Position numbers and translations under genes: made by a program. From NCBI GenBank assembly GCA_019113645.1, contig DXGZ01000053.1, forward strand, positions 1 to 37,178: DNA of 37,178 nucleotides, in the 5' to 3' direction. Numbering within the stretch: the stretch's first letter is position 1; each line of letters starts with the position of its first letter. Under the pieces are notes generated by a model, which was not told where the DNA came from, searched no databases, and saw only the letters and a list, made by a program, of their open reading frames with translations. This document shows, in pieces, positions 1 to 7,651 of the stretch. The DNA comes from Candidatus Mediterraneibacter vanvlietii (GTDB taxonomy: Bacteria > Bacillota > Clostridia > Lachnospirales > Lachnospiraceae).

Positions 1-95
1 AGTTCCGGGCAGGGACGTTAGGGCAGACGGCGAGATTGTCTGAGCGAAGCGAGTTGCTCGCCGGCTGTCCTTGCATTTAGTCCATGCCCGGAACT
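1..95. repeat. nested imperfect inverted repeat, unknown function
   Basis: AGTTCCGGGCA (1-11) is the exact reverse complement of TGCCCGGAACT (85-95). Inside it GGAC (13-16) pairs with GTCC (80-83), and CGGCGAG (28-34) pairs with CTCGCCG (57-63), flanked by CAG/CTG. The whole 95 bases could fold as one long hairpin. No ORF is seen here. It may be a dispersed palindromic repeat or a structured RNA. It may also continue left of the window, since the repeat begins at base 1. Confidence 0.6.
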
Positions 96-119
96 TCTTA
101 GATTCACTTAGGCCCTGGA

Positions 120-150
120 GCGGAGCCCTGCCCACACCCTCCGGCTCCGC
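120..150. repeat. GC-rich hairpin, possible terminator of an upstream gene
   Basis: GCGGAGCC (120-127) is the exact reverse complement of GGCTCCGC (143-150), with a 15-base loop. There is no clear U-run after either arm, so a terminator role is not established. From here to the rpsO promoter at 239 nothing else is recognised, and 1-361 contains no credible gene. Confidence 0.45.
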
Positions 151-238
151 AGAATATGTTTTAGAATGCTCTCCTGTTTTCGGAAATATCGTCTCAAAAA
201 GTCAGCGAACCTAATCAACTAAATAGCTGAAAAACTTC

Positions 239-267
239 TTTACAAGCCACCGCCGGTATGCTATACT
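239..267 (+). promoter_or_regulatory. rpsO promoter
   Basis: TTTACA (239-244), 17 bases, then TATACT (262-267) preceded by TG at -15/-14 (extended -10). Transcription would start near 274 and give a leader of about 88 bases before the rpsO start codon. Confidence 0.75.
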
Positions 268-280
268 ATCCGAGGTTACA

Positions 281-330
281 AAGTAAGCCGGTATTCGGTA
301 ACTGGATGACTCCAACCGTTGCTTAGTACC
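281..330 (+). promoter_or_regulatory. structured rpsO leader, candidate S15 autoregulatory RNA
   Basis: Between the promoter and the ribosome binding site the leader folds on paper. TAAGC (284-288) pairs with GCTTA (321-325), CGGT (296-299) with ACCG (315-318), and TGGA (303-306) with TCCA (311-314) around a TGAC loop. Ribosomal protein S15 represses its own mRNA in several phyla by binding leader structures that imitate its 16S rRNA junction. The position fits that role, but binding is inferred here. Confidence 0.45.
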
Positions 331-361
331 AGGCGGTTTTAATTAAGAAGGAGGAGCAAAA

Positions 362-628
362 ATGATCGCAAAAGAAAAGAAACAGGCAATCATTAAAGAG
401 TATGGAAGAAGCGAGGGAGATACAGGATCTCCGGAAGTACAGGTAGCTATCCTGACAGCGAGAATCAACGAACTGACAGAGCACTTCAAGGCTAACCCGA
501 AGGATCACCACTCAAGAAGAGGTCTTCTGAAGATGGTTGGACAGAGAAGAGGACTTCTTGCATACCTTAAGAAAATCGATATCGAGAGATACCGTTCACT
601 GATCGAGAGACTTGGACTGAGAAAATAG
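362..628 (+). CDS. rpsO: 30S ribosomal protein S15
   Basis: The product is an 88-residue protein, the usual length for S15, which binds the central domain of 16S rRNA early in 30S assembly. The sequence carries the family signature, including [11 protein letters not shown] near residue 20, [19 protein letters not shown], and the basic C-terminus ERLGLRK. The ATG at 362 follows a strong AAGGAGGAG ribosome binding site. The gene has its own promoter and leader upstream and a strong terminator immediately downstream. It is therefore mainly monocistronic even though pnp follows, as rpsO-pnp does in many bacteria. Confidence 0.98.
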   Translation: MIAKEKKQAIIKEYGRSEGDTGSPEVQVAILTARINELTEHFKANPKDHHSRRGLLKMVGQRRGLLAYLKKIDIERYRSLIERLGLRK

Positions 629-653
629 TCACGGGTCACAGAAAAGGAAAATG

Positions 654-685
654 CGGAGCAGATTTTTATCTGCTCCGTTTTTTTT
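654..685 (+). terminator. intrinsic terminator of rpsO
   Basis: CGGAGCAGAT (654-663) and ATCTGCTCCG (668-677) form a perfect 10-bp stem with a TTTT loop, followed by eight T residues (678-685). The structure is textbook Rho-independent. Confidence 0.95.
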
Positions 686-687
686 AA

Positions 688-716
688 TTGCCTATCGTAA
701 TGCAGTATGCTATAAT
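688..716 (+). promoter_or_regulatory. pnp promoter
   Basis: TTGCCT (688-693), exactly 17 bases, then TATAAT (711-716) preceded by TGC (extended -10). The expected start is near 722-724, which places the whole 722-834 hairpin at the 5' end of the pnp transcript. Confidence 0.8.
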
Positions 717-721
717 ATATA

Positions 722-834
722 AGATTGCGGACAGTGATAAGTAACCGAGACCACTGAAAAGCGTATTATTAATAATTTTAGTACATTTTTCAGTAGTTTC
801 GGAGACGTCTGTCCGCGCAGTATTCAAGCAATCT
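722..834 (+). promoter_or_regulatory. long hairpin leader of pnp, candidate RNase-controlled autoregulatory element
   Basis: Three nested stems can be read directly. AGATTGC (722-728) pairs with GCAATCT (828-834). GGACAG (729-734) pairs with CTGTCC (809-814). CCGAGACCACTGAAAA (745-760) pairs with TTTTCAGTAGTTTCGG (787-802), giving 15 pairs including one G-U and a single mismatch. Only six bases separate the structure from the AAGGAG ribosome binding site (841-846). In E. coli a long hairpin at the pnp 5' end is cut by RNase III, and PNPase then destabilises its own mRNA. This leader has the same architecture, so the same control is inferred. Confidence 0.65.
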
Positions 835-854
835 AAATTGAAAAGGAGAAAACC

Positions 855-2942
855 ATGTACAAAAAATTTGAAATGGAACTGGCAGGCAGAACCCTGCGCG
901 TGGACGTGGACAGAGTCGCTAAACAGGCGAACGGCGCAGTCCTTATGCACTATGGCGATACGACTGTGCTCTGCACGGCAACGGCATCCGAGAAACCGAG
1001 AGAAGGAATCGACTTCTTCCCGCTCAGCGTGGAGTACAATGAGAGAATGTACGCAGTCGGCAAGATCCCGGGAGGATTCAACAAGAGAGAGGGAAAGGCT
1101 TCTGAGAACGCAATTCTGACAGACCGTGTAATCGACCGCCCGATGCGTCCGCTGTTCCCGAAGGATTACAGAAATGATGTGACACTTGAGAACCTTGTCA
1201 TGTCAGTGGATCAGGACTGCAGCCCGGAGCTGACAGCCATGCTCGGCGCATCTATCGCGACAAGCATTTCCGATATCCCGTTTGACGGACCGATCTCCAC
1301 AACACAGGTCGGACTGATTGACGGTGAGTTTGTATTCAACCCGACAGCAGAGCAGAGAGAGGTCTCAGAGATGGCTCTGACAGTCGCTTCTACAAAAGAG
1401 AAAGTCATCATGATCGAAGCAGGCGCAAACGAGGTGCCGGAAGACAAGATGATCGAGGCGATCTTCGCAGCTCATGACCTGAACCAGAAAGTGATCGCAT
1501 TCTTTGACACAATCGTGGCAGAGTGCGGAAAAGAAAAACACGAGTATCAGAGCTTTGCAGTTCCGCAGGAGCTTTTTGACGCGATCAAAGAGATCGTTCC
1601 TCCGGAGCAGATGGAGGAAGCTGTATTCACAGATGACAAGCAGACAAGAGAAGAGAACATCCGCGTTATCACAGAGAAGCTGGAAGAGGCATTTGCAGAT
1701 AATGAGGAGTGGCTTGGTGTTCTCGGCGAGGCTGTTTACCAGTATCAGAAGAAGACAGTAAGAAAGATGATCTTAAAAGACCACAAACGTCCGGACGGAC
1801 GTGCGATCGACCAGATCCGTCCGCTGTCCGCAGAGGTAGATCTGATTCCGAGAGTACACGGATCAGCTATGTTTACAAGAGGACAGACTCAGATCTGTAC
1901 TGTGACGACTCTTGCTCCGCTTTCCGACGCACAGAGGCTGGACGGACTTGACGAGCAGGAGACATCCAAGAGATATATGCACCACTATAATTTCCCGTCA
2001 TACTCTGTCGGTGAGACGAAACCTTCCAGAGGACCGGGACGCCGTGAGATCGGACACGGTGCGCTGGCAGAGAGAGCGCTTCTGCCGGTACTTCCGAGCG
2101 AGTCTGAATTCCCGTATGCGATCCGTACGGTTTCCGAGACATTTGAGTCAAACGGATCCACTTCACAGGCAAGTGTGTGCGCGTCCAGTATGTCTCTGAT
2201 GACAGCAGGTGTGCCGATCAAATCCGCTGTTGCAGGTATCTCAGCAGGACTTGTGACAGGTGATACAGATGATGATTACCTTGTTCTGACAGATATCCAG
2301 GGTCTGGAAGACTTCTTCGGAGACATGGACTTCAAGGTGGCAGGTACTCATAAAGGTATCACAGCGATCCAGATGGATATCAAGATCCACGGACTGACAA
2401 GACCGATCATCGAGGAAGCTATCGCAGCGACAAGAAAAGCAAGACTCTATATCATCGATGAGGTTATGAACAAGGCGATCGCAGAGCCGAGACCGGAAGT
2501 CGGACCGTACGCTCCGAAGATCATCCAGATGCAGATTGATCCTCAGAAGATCGGCGATGTGGTTGGACAGAGAGGCAAGACGATCAATGCCATTATCGAG
2601 CAGACCGGCGTTAAGATTGATATCGAAGATGACGGTTCTGTATCAATCTGCGGCACGGAAAAAGAAGGAATGGACAAGGCGGCAAAACTGATCCATACGA
2701 TTGTTACGGATTTCGAAGCCGGACAGGTGTTTGAAGGAAAGGTGGTCAGCATTAAAGAATTCGGCGCTTTCCTCGAGTTTGCACCGGGCAAGGAAGGGCT
2801 TGTACACATTTCCAAAATCGCAAAACAGAGAGTAAATAAAGTTGAGGATGTGCTTGCTCTTGGCGATGTTGTCAAGGCAGTATGCCTGGGCAAAGACAAA
2901 ATGGGAAGATTCAGCTTCAGTATCAGAGACGTGGCTGAATAA
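855..2942 (+). CDS. pnp: polyribonucleotide nucleotidyltransferase (PNPase)
   Basis: The 695-residue product is a normal-length PNPase, a trimeric 3'-5' phosphorolytic exoribonuclease of RNA decay. Two RNase PH-like domains span roughly residues 1-230 and 305-545. The second holds the metal-binding acidic pair in DFKVAGTHKGITAIQMDIK. A KH domain with the GQRG loop starts near residue 555, and an S1 RNA-binding domain covers about 623-692. The ATG at 855 follows AAGGAG with good spacing. The gene has its own promoter and a large leader hairpin that probably serves autoregulation. Confidence 0.98.
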   Translation: MYKKFEMELAGRTLRVDVDRVAKQANGAVLMHYGDTTVLCTATASEKPREGIDFFPLSVEYNERMYAVGKIPGGFNKREGKASENAILTDRVIDRPMRPLFPKDYRNDVTLENLVMSVDQDCSPELTAMLGASIATSISDIPFDGPISTTQVGLIDGEFVFNPTAEQREVSEMALTVASTKEKVIMIEAGANEVPEDKMIEAIFAAHDLNQKVIAFFDTIVAECGKEKHEYQSFAVPQELFDAIKEIVPPEQMEEAVFTDDKQTREENIRVITEKLEEAFADNEEWLGVLGEAVYQYQKKTVRKMILKDHKRPDGRAIDQIRPLSAEVDLIPRVHGSAMFTRGQTQICTVTTLAPLSDAQRLDGLDEQETSKRYMHHYNFPSYSVGETKPSRGPGRREIGHGALAERALLPVLPSESEFPYAIRTVSETFESNGSTSQASVCASSMSLMTAGVPIKSAVAGISAGLVTGDTDDDYLVLTDIQGLEDFFGDMDFKVAGTHKGITAIQMDIKIHGLTRPIIEEAIAATRKARLYIIDEVMNKAIAEPRPEVGPYAPKIIQMQIDPQKIGDVVGQRGKTINAIIEQTGVKIDIEDDGSVSICGTEKEGMDKAAKLIHTIVTDFEAGQVFEGKVVSIKEFGAFLEFAPGKEGLVHISKIAKQRVNKVEDVLALGDVVKAVCLGKDKMGRFSFSIRDVAE

Positions 2943-2967
2943 AAAATAAGGTTACAACTAAATGACC

Positions 2968-3052
2968 GGCACACGCCGAAACCGGATATACGCATGCGGC
3001 TGCGGGAAGGAACTGACTGCCCGGGCTGCAAGGCACGGATTTGGCGTGTGTC
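2968..3052 (+). repeat. inverted repeat between pnp and rarA, possible weak terminator
   Basis: GGCACACGCC (2968-2977) and GGCGTGTGTC (3043-3052) are complementary at nine of ten positions across a 65-base loop, and the right arm runs into TTTTCT. This could end pnp transcription, but the large loop makes that uncertain. Confidence 0.4.
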
Positions 3053-3083
3053 TTTTCTATAAATAAGCGGTGGTGAAGTGCAG

Positions 3084-4397
3084 ATGGAACAGATGACATT
3101 ATTCGGGAACAGCAGGTCGATGACGCCTCTGGCAAGCAGGCTGCGGCCGGATACTCTTGAGGACTTTGTGGGACAGGAGCACCTGATCGGAAAAGGGAAG
3201 ATCCTGCGTCAGCTGATCGAGAGGGATCAGATTTCCTCCATGATTTTCTGGGGACCTCCGGGTGTTGGAAAAACGACTCTTGCGAGCATTATTGCCGGCA
3301 GGACGAAATCAGAGTTTATCAATTTCAGCGCGGTGACGAGCGGAATTAAGGAGATCAAGGAAGTGATGAACCGGGCGGAACAGAGCCGGTGCGCAGGTCT
3401 GCGGACCGTTCTGTTCGTGGATGAGATCCACCGTTTCAACAAGGCTCAGCAGGATGCGTTTCTTCCCTATGTGGAGAGAGGCAGCATCATTCTGATCGGC
3501 GCCACCACGGAGAATCCGTCTTTTGAGATTAACGCAGCTCTTCTGTCCCGCTGCCGCGTCTTTGTCCTGAAAGCGCTTGACGAAGATGATCTTGTAAAGC
3601 TCCTTGGAAATGCACTTAAGAAACCGGAAGGGTTCGGCAGCCAGAATGTTCAGATATCCCCGGAGAATATCAGGGCCATCGCTGAATTTGCAAACGGGGA
3701 CGCCCGCACGGCGCTCAATACGCTTGAGATGGCGGTCTTAAACGGCGAGATCAGTGCTGACGGCATCCGGGTCACAACGGAAGGTCTTGCCCAGTGTATC
3801 AGCAGAAAATCTCTGCTGTATGACAAGACCGGTGAGGAACATTACAACCTGATCTCCGCGCTTCATAAGTCAATGAGAAACAGTGATCCGGACGCGGCGA
3901 TCTACTGGATGATGAGGATGCTGGAGGGCGGGGAGAACCCTCTCTATATTGCCAGAAGACTGATCCGTTTTGCCAGCGAGGATGTGGGGATGGCGGACAG
4001 CAATGCACTCCAGGTCGCGGTGGCAGCCTATCAGGCATGCCATTTTCTCGGGATGCCGGAGTGCGATGTGCACCTGACACATGCGGTTGTCTATCTGTCT
4101 CTGGCGCCAAAATCCAACGCGCTCTATACTGCCTGCGAGGCGTGCAAAAAGGACGTCCGGACCCGCAGGGCAGAACCGGTGCCGATGCAGATCCGTAATG
4201 CGCCTACCAGGCTTATGAAGGAACTCGGTTACGGGGAAGGATACGAATATGCTCATGATACAGAAGAAAAACTGACGCATATGCAGTGTATGCCGGACGG
4301 CTTAAAAGACAGAGTCTACTATCATCCCACAGACCAGGGCGAGGAAGAGAAGGCTGCAAAGCGGCTTGAAGAGATCAGAAAGTATAAAACTTTATAA
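3084..4397 (+). CDS. rarA: replication-associated recombination protein A (RarA/MgsA-type AAA+ ATPase)
   Basis: The product is a AAA+ ATPase of the clamp-loader-like RarA/WRNIP1 family, which acts at stalled replication forks. It has Walker A GPPGVGKTT near residue 58, Walker B VLFVDEIHRFN, sensor-1 region GATTENPSFEINAALLSR, and the C-terminal tetramerisation region ending around GLKDRVYYHPTDQG. I chose ATG 3084 over the in-frame GTG at 3078 because GGTGG upstream is better spaced to it. QMTLF at residues 3-7 resembles a sliding-clamp binding motif. This gene is unrelated to the methylglyoxal synthase that shares the mgsA symbol. Confidence 0.95.
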   Translation: MEQMTLFGNSRSMTPLASRLRPDTLEDFVGQEHLIGKGKILRQLIERDQISSMIFWGPPGVGKTTLASIIAGRTKSEFINFSAVTSGIKEIKEVMNRAEQSRCAGLRTVLFVDEIHRFNKAQQDAFLPYVERGSIILIGATTENPSFEINAALLSRCRVFVLKALDEDDLVKLLGNALKKPEGFGSQNVQISPENIRAIAEFANGDARTALNTLEMAVLNGEISADGIRVTTEGLAQCISRKSLLYDKTGEEHYNLISALHKSMRNSDPDAAIYWMMRMLEGGENPLYIARRLIRFASEDVGMADSNALQVAVAAYQACHFLGMPECDVHLTHAVVYLSLAPKSNALYTACEACKKDVRTRRAEPVPMQIRNAPTRLMKELGYGEGYEYAHDTEEKLTHMQCMPDGLKDRVYYHPTDQGEEEKAAKRLEEIRKYKTL

Positions 4398-4445
4398 AAT
4401 GTCCAGACTAGTCAGTAATACGGAAAGAGAAAGAGGTTGCAGACT

Positions 4446-4862
4446 GTGAAGAGACTGAGTGAGTACTTGTTTTTACTGACATTTGGAGGAACACTTTACT
4501 ATACGTTTGAGATCGTTTTTCGGGGATTCTCCCACTGGTCAATGTTTCTGCTGGGCGGTATCTGTTTTGTGTTTTTCGCTCAGCAGGGGCTCTGGACAGG
4601 CTGGACGGAGCCGCTCTGGAAACAGGTGGGATGGTGCGTGATTTTCGTGACGGCCGGGGAGTTTATTACAGGTATCATTGTCAATAAAATTATGGGATGG
4701 CAGGTGTGGGATTATACAGATCAGCCCTTTCAGATCATGGGGCAGATCTGCCTTCCGTTTACCGTGATTTTCTCGGGTCTCTGCGCGCTCGGCATCCTCA
4801 TGAGCGGCTATCTTCTCCACTATTTATATGGAGAAAAGCGGCCTTTTTTTCATGTGCTCTGA
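4446..4862 (+). CDS. small multipass membrane protein, CmpB-like putative ABC-transporter type IV family
   Basis: The product is about 138 residues with four predicted membrane segments: YLFLLTFGGTLYYTFEIV, WSMFLLGGICFVFFA, VGWCVIFVTAGEFITGIIV and ICLPFTVIFSGLCALGILM. The motif GWQVWDYTDQPFQIMGQICL near residue 85 is typical of the family annotated as putative ABC transporter permease (PF06541-like), whose function is unknown. I chose GTG 4446 because AGAGG (4432-4436) is 9 bases upstream, whereas the in-frame TTG at 4437 abuts that site. The gene lies between rarA and the mutS promoter, with no ATPase partner nearby. Confidence 0.7.
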   Translation: MKRLSEYLFLLTFGGTLYYTFEIVFRGFSHWSMFLLGGICFVFFAQQGLWTGWTEPLWKQVGWCVIFVTAGEFITGIIVNKIMGWQVWDYTDQPFQIMGQICLPFTVIFSGLCALGILMSGYLLHYLYGEKRPFFHVL

Positions 4863-4876
4863 GAAGATTTCTTATA

Positions 4877-4905
4877 TTGAACAGAAAACTCAAAAATGCT
4901 ATAAT
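4877..4905 (+). promoter_or_regulatory. mutS operon promoter
   Basis: TTGAAC (4877-4882), 17 bases, TATAAT (4900-4905) with TGC directly before the -10 (extended -10). It lies just after the preceding gene and about 70 bases before the mutS start. Confidence 0.7.
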
Positions 4906-4978
4906 ACATCCGCAGAAAAAACTGCAGAACAATTCATGACAGAAACATGATGAGAATTCATATAGAAGGAGTAGGAAT

Positions 4979-7630
4979 GTGGCTGAAATAACACCAATGA
5001 TGAAGCAGTATCTGGAGACGAAATCCCAGTATCAGGACTGCATTCTGTTTTACAGGCTGGGAGATTTTTACGAGATGTTCTTTGACGATGCGCTCACGGC
5101 GTCCAGGGAACTGGAGATCACTCTGACGGGAAAAAACTACGGGCAGGAAGAGCGCGCGCCTATGTGCGGCGTTCCGTACCATGCTGTGGACAGCTATCTG
5201 AACAAGCTCGTTTCAAAAGGCTATAAAGTGGCGATCTGCGAGCAGGTGGAGGATCCGAAGACAGCCAAGGGGATTGTAAAACGTGAAGTGGTCCGCATTG
5301 TCACACCTGGAACGAATCTGGATACCCAGGCGCTGGATGAGACGAAGAATAATTATATTATGTGTATTGTCTATATCGCTGACAGGTACGGAGTTTCCGT
5401 TGCAGATATTACGACAGGAGATTATTTCGTGACAGAGATCCCGGACAGCGCCAAGCTGATGGATGAGATCTACAGGTTCTCACCTACGGAGATTATCTGC
5501 AATGAGGCGTACTACATGAGCGGAATGGATCTGGACAGCCTGAAGGAGCGGTTTGGGATCACCATCTATTCTCTGGATGCCTGGTATTTTGACGATGCAG
5601 TGTGCCGCCAGAAACTGCTGGAGCATTTTAAGGTGTCGAGCTTTGCCGGCCTGGGGCTTGCGGACTATGACTGTGGAATTATCAGTGCCGGGGCGCTGCT
5701 TCAGTATCTGCTCGAGACGCAGAAGAACTCCCTGGCAAACCTGACTCATATCACTCCCTATGCGTCGGGAAAATATATGATGCTTGACAGTTCGACAAGG
5801 CGGAATCTGGAGCTCTGCGAAACACTCAGGGAGAAGCAGAAGAGAGGTTCTCTTCTCTGGGTTCTGGACAAGACGAAGACTGCCATGGGCGCCAGGACAC
5901 TGAGAAAATACGTAGAGCAGCCGCTGATCGACAAGGCAGAGATTGTAAAGCGGCTTGACGCAGTGGAAGAGCTGAAGACGCAGGCAATTTCGAGAGAGGA
6001 GATCCGGGAGTACCTCTCCCCGGTCTATGACCTGGAGCGTCTGATCATGAAGATTTCCTACGGATCCGCGAACCCGAGAGATCTCACTGCCTTCCGTACT
6101 TCTCTGGAAATGCTGCCGCCGATCTGCTACATTCTGGAGGAAATGCAGTCCGAACTGCTGAAGAATATCCGCGAGGACCTGGATCCGCTGGAGGATCTGT
6201 GCAGCCTTGTACGGGATGCGATCCGGGAGGATCCGCCGCTGGCGATGAAAGAGGGAAATATCATCCGTGACGGCTATAACGAAGAGGTGGACAAGCTGCG
6301 CAGAGCCAAGTCGGACGGAAAAGACTGGCTCGCCAAACTGGAAAATGACGAGAGGGAAAAGACTGGAATCAAAAATCTGCGGATCAAGTTCAACAAGGTG
6401 TTCGGTTACTATCTGGAAGTGACGAATTCCTACAAGGATATGGTGCCGGATTACTATACCCGCAAACAGACGCTCGCCAATGCCGAGCGTTATATTACCC
6501 CAGAGTTAAAAGAGCTGGAGGATATGATTCTCGGAGCAGAGGACAAGCTCTATGCCCTGGAATATGAAATATACAGTCAGGTGCGGGATACGATTGCAGC
6601 CGAGGTGGAGCGCATTCAGAATACTGCAAAAGCCGTCGCGGCTCTTGACGTGTTCGCTTCCCTTGCCCTGGTTGCCGAGCGCAATAATTATGTGCGTCCG
6701 AAGATCAACGAGAAGGGTGTGATCGACATCAAGGAGGGGCGGCATCCGGTTGTAGAGCGGATGATTCCCAACGACATGTTTATTGCAAATGATACATATC
6801 TGGATGATAAGAAACACAGAATTTCAATTATAACAGGACCGAACATGGCGGGTAAATCTACCTATATGAGACAGACTGCCCTGATCGCCCTGATGGCGCA
6901 GATCGGATCATTTGTTCCGGCAAAAAGCGCGAACATCGGTATTTCCGACCGGATTTTCACGAGAGTCGGCGCTTCTGACGATCTGGCTTCCGGACAGAGT
7001 ACTTTCATGGTGGAGATGACGGAAGTAGCCAATATCCTGAGAAACGCCACATCAAAGAGCCTTCTCATCCTCGATGAGATCGGGCGCGGGACAAGTACGT
7101 TTGATGGTCTGTCCATTGCCTGGGCAGTGGTGGAATACATCAGTGACAGTCGTCTTCTCGGCGCGAAAACACTGTTTGCAACCCACTACCATGAACTGAC
7201 CGAGCTGGAAGGAAAGATCGATAATGTCAATAACTACTGCATTGCCGTGAAGGAGAAAGGCGATGACATCGTCTTCCTGCGGAAGATCGTCAAGGGCGGT
7301 GCAGATAAGAGTTACGGAATCCAGGTGGCGAAGCTGGCAGGAGTTCCGGATATGGTGATTGACAGGGCGAAAGAGATCGTGGAAGAGCTGAGTGATGAAG
7401 ATGTCACTGCGCGTGTCAGCGAGATTGCCGTCAAGGAGAAGATGACGAAGAAGAAACCGAAAGTCAAGAAGTATGATGAGGTGGATATTGCCCAGATGTC
7501 TCTGTTTGACACAGTGAAGGATGACGACGTGCTGGAAGAGCTCAAGAATCTGGATGTGGGAAATATGACCCCGATCGATGCGCTGAACACCATTTACCGT
7601 CTGCAGAACAAGCTGAAGAACAGGTGGTAA
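4979..7630 (+). CDS. mutS: DNA mismatch repair protein MutS
   Basis: The 883-residue product is a MutS1-type mismatch sensor. The mismatch-reading GDFYEMF motif lies near residue 30. The ATPase has Walker A GPNMAGKST near 620, Walker B LLILDEIGRGTSTFDG, and the FATHYHELTEL switch region. Near the C-terminus QMSLF (residues 839-843) matches the sliding-clamp binding consensus. The start is a GTG at 4979, seven bases after AGAAGGAG. An out-of-frame ATG at 4977 overlaps it and opens only a four-codon frame. The gene begins the mutS-mutL-miaA operon. Confidence 0.98.
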   Translation: MAEITPMMKQYLETKSQYQDCILFYRLGDFYEMFFDDALTASRELEITLTGKNYGQEERAPMCGVPYHAVDSYLNKLVSKGYKVAICEQVEDPKTAKGIVKREVVRIVTPGTNLDTQALDETKNNYIMCIVYIADRYGVSVADITTGDYFVTEIPDSAKLMDEIYRFSPTEIICNEAYYMSGMDLDSLKERFGITIYSLDAWYFDDAVCRQKLLEHFKVSSFAGLGLADYDCGIISAGALLQYLLETQKNSLANLTHITPYASGKYMMLDSSTRRNLELCETLREKQKRGSLLWVLDKTKTAMGARTLRKYVEQPLIDKAEIVKRLDAVEELKTQAISREEIREYLSPVYDLERLIMKISYGSANPRDLTAFRTSLEMLPPICYILEEMQSELLKNIREDLDPLEDLCSLVRDAIREDPPLAMKEGNIIRDGYNEEVDKLRRAKSDGKDWLAKLENDEREKTGIKNLRIKFNKVFGYYLEVTNSYKDMVPDYYTRKQTLANAERYITPELKELEDMILGAEDKLYALEYEIYSQVRDTIAAEVERIQNTAKAVAALDVFASLALVAERNNYVRPKINEKGVIDIKEGRHPVVERMIPNDMFIANDTYLDDKKHRISIITGPNMAGKSTYMRQTALIALMAQIGSFVPAKSANIGISDRIFTRVGASDDLASGQSTFMVEMTEVANILRNATSKSLLILDEIGRGTSTFDGLSIAWAVVEYISDSRLLGAKTLFATHYHELTELEGKIDNVNNYCIAVKEKGDDIVFLRKIVKGGADKSYGIQVAKLAGVPDMVIDRAKEIVEELSDEDVTARVSEIAVKEKMTKKKPKVKKYDEVDIAQMSLFDTVKDDDVLEELKNLDVGNMTPIDALNTIYRLQNKLKNRW

Positions 7631-7651
7631 AAAGAGAAGAAGGAGGAGAAT

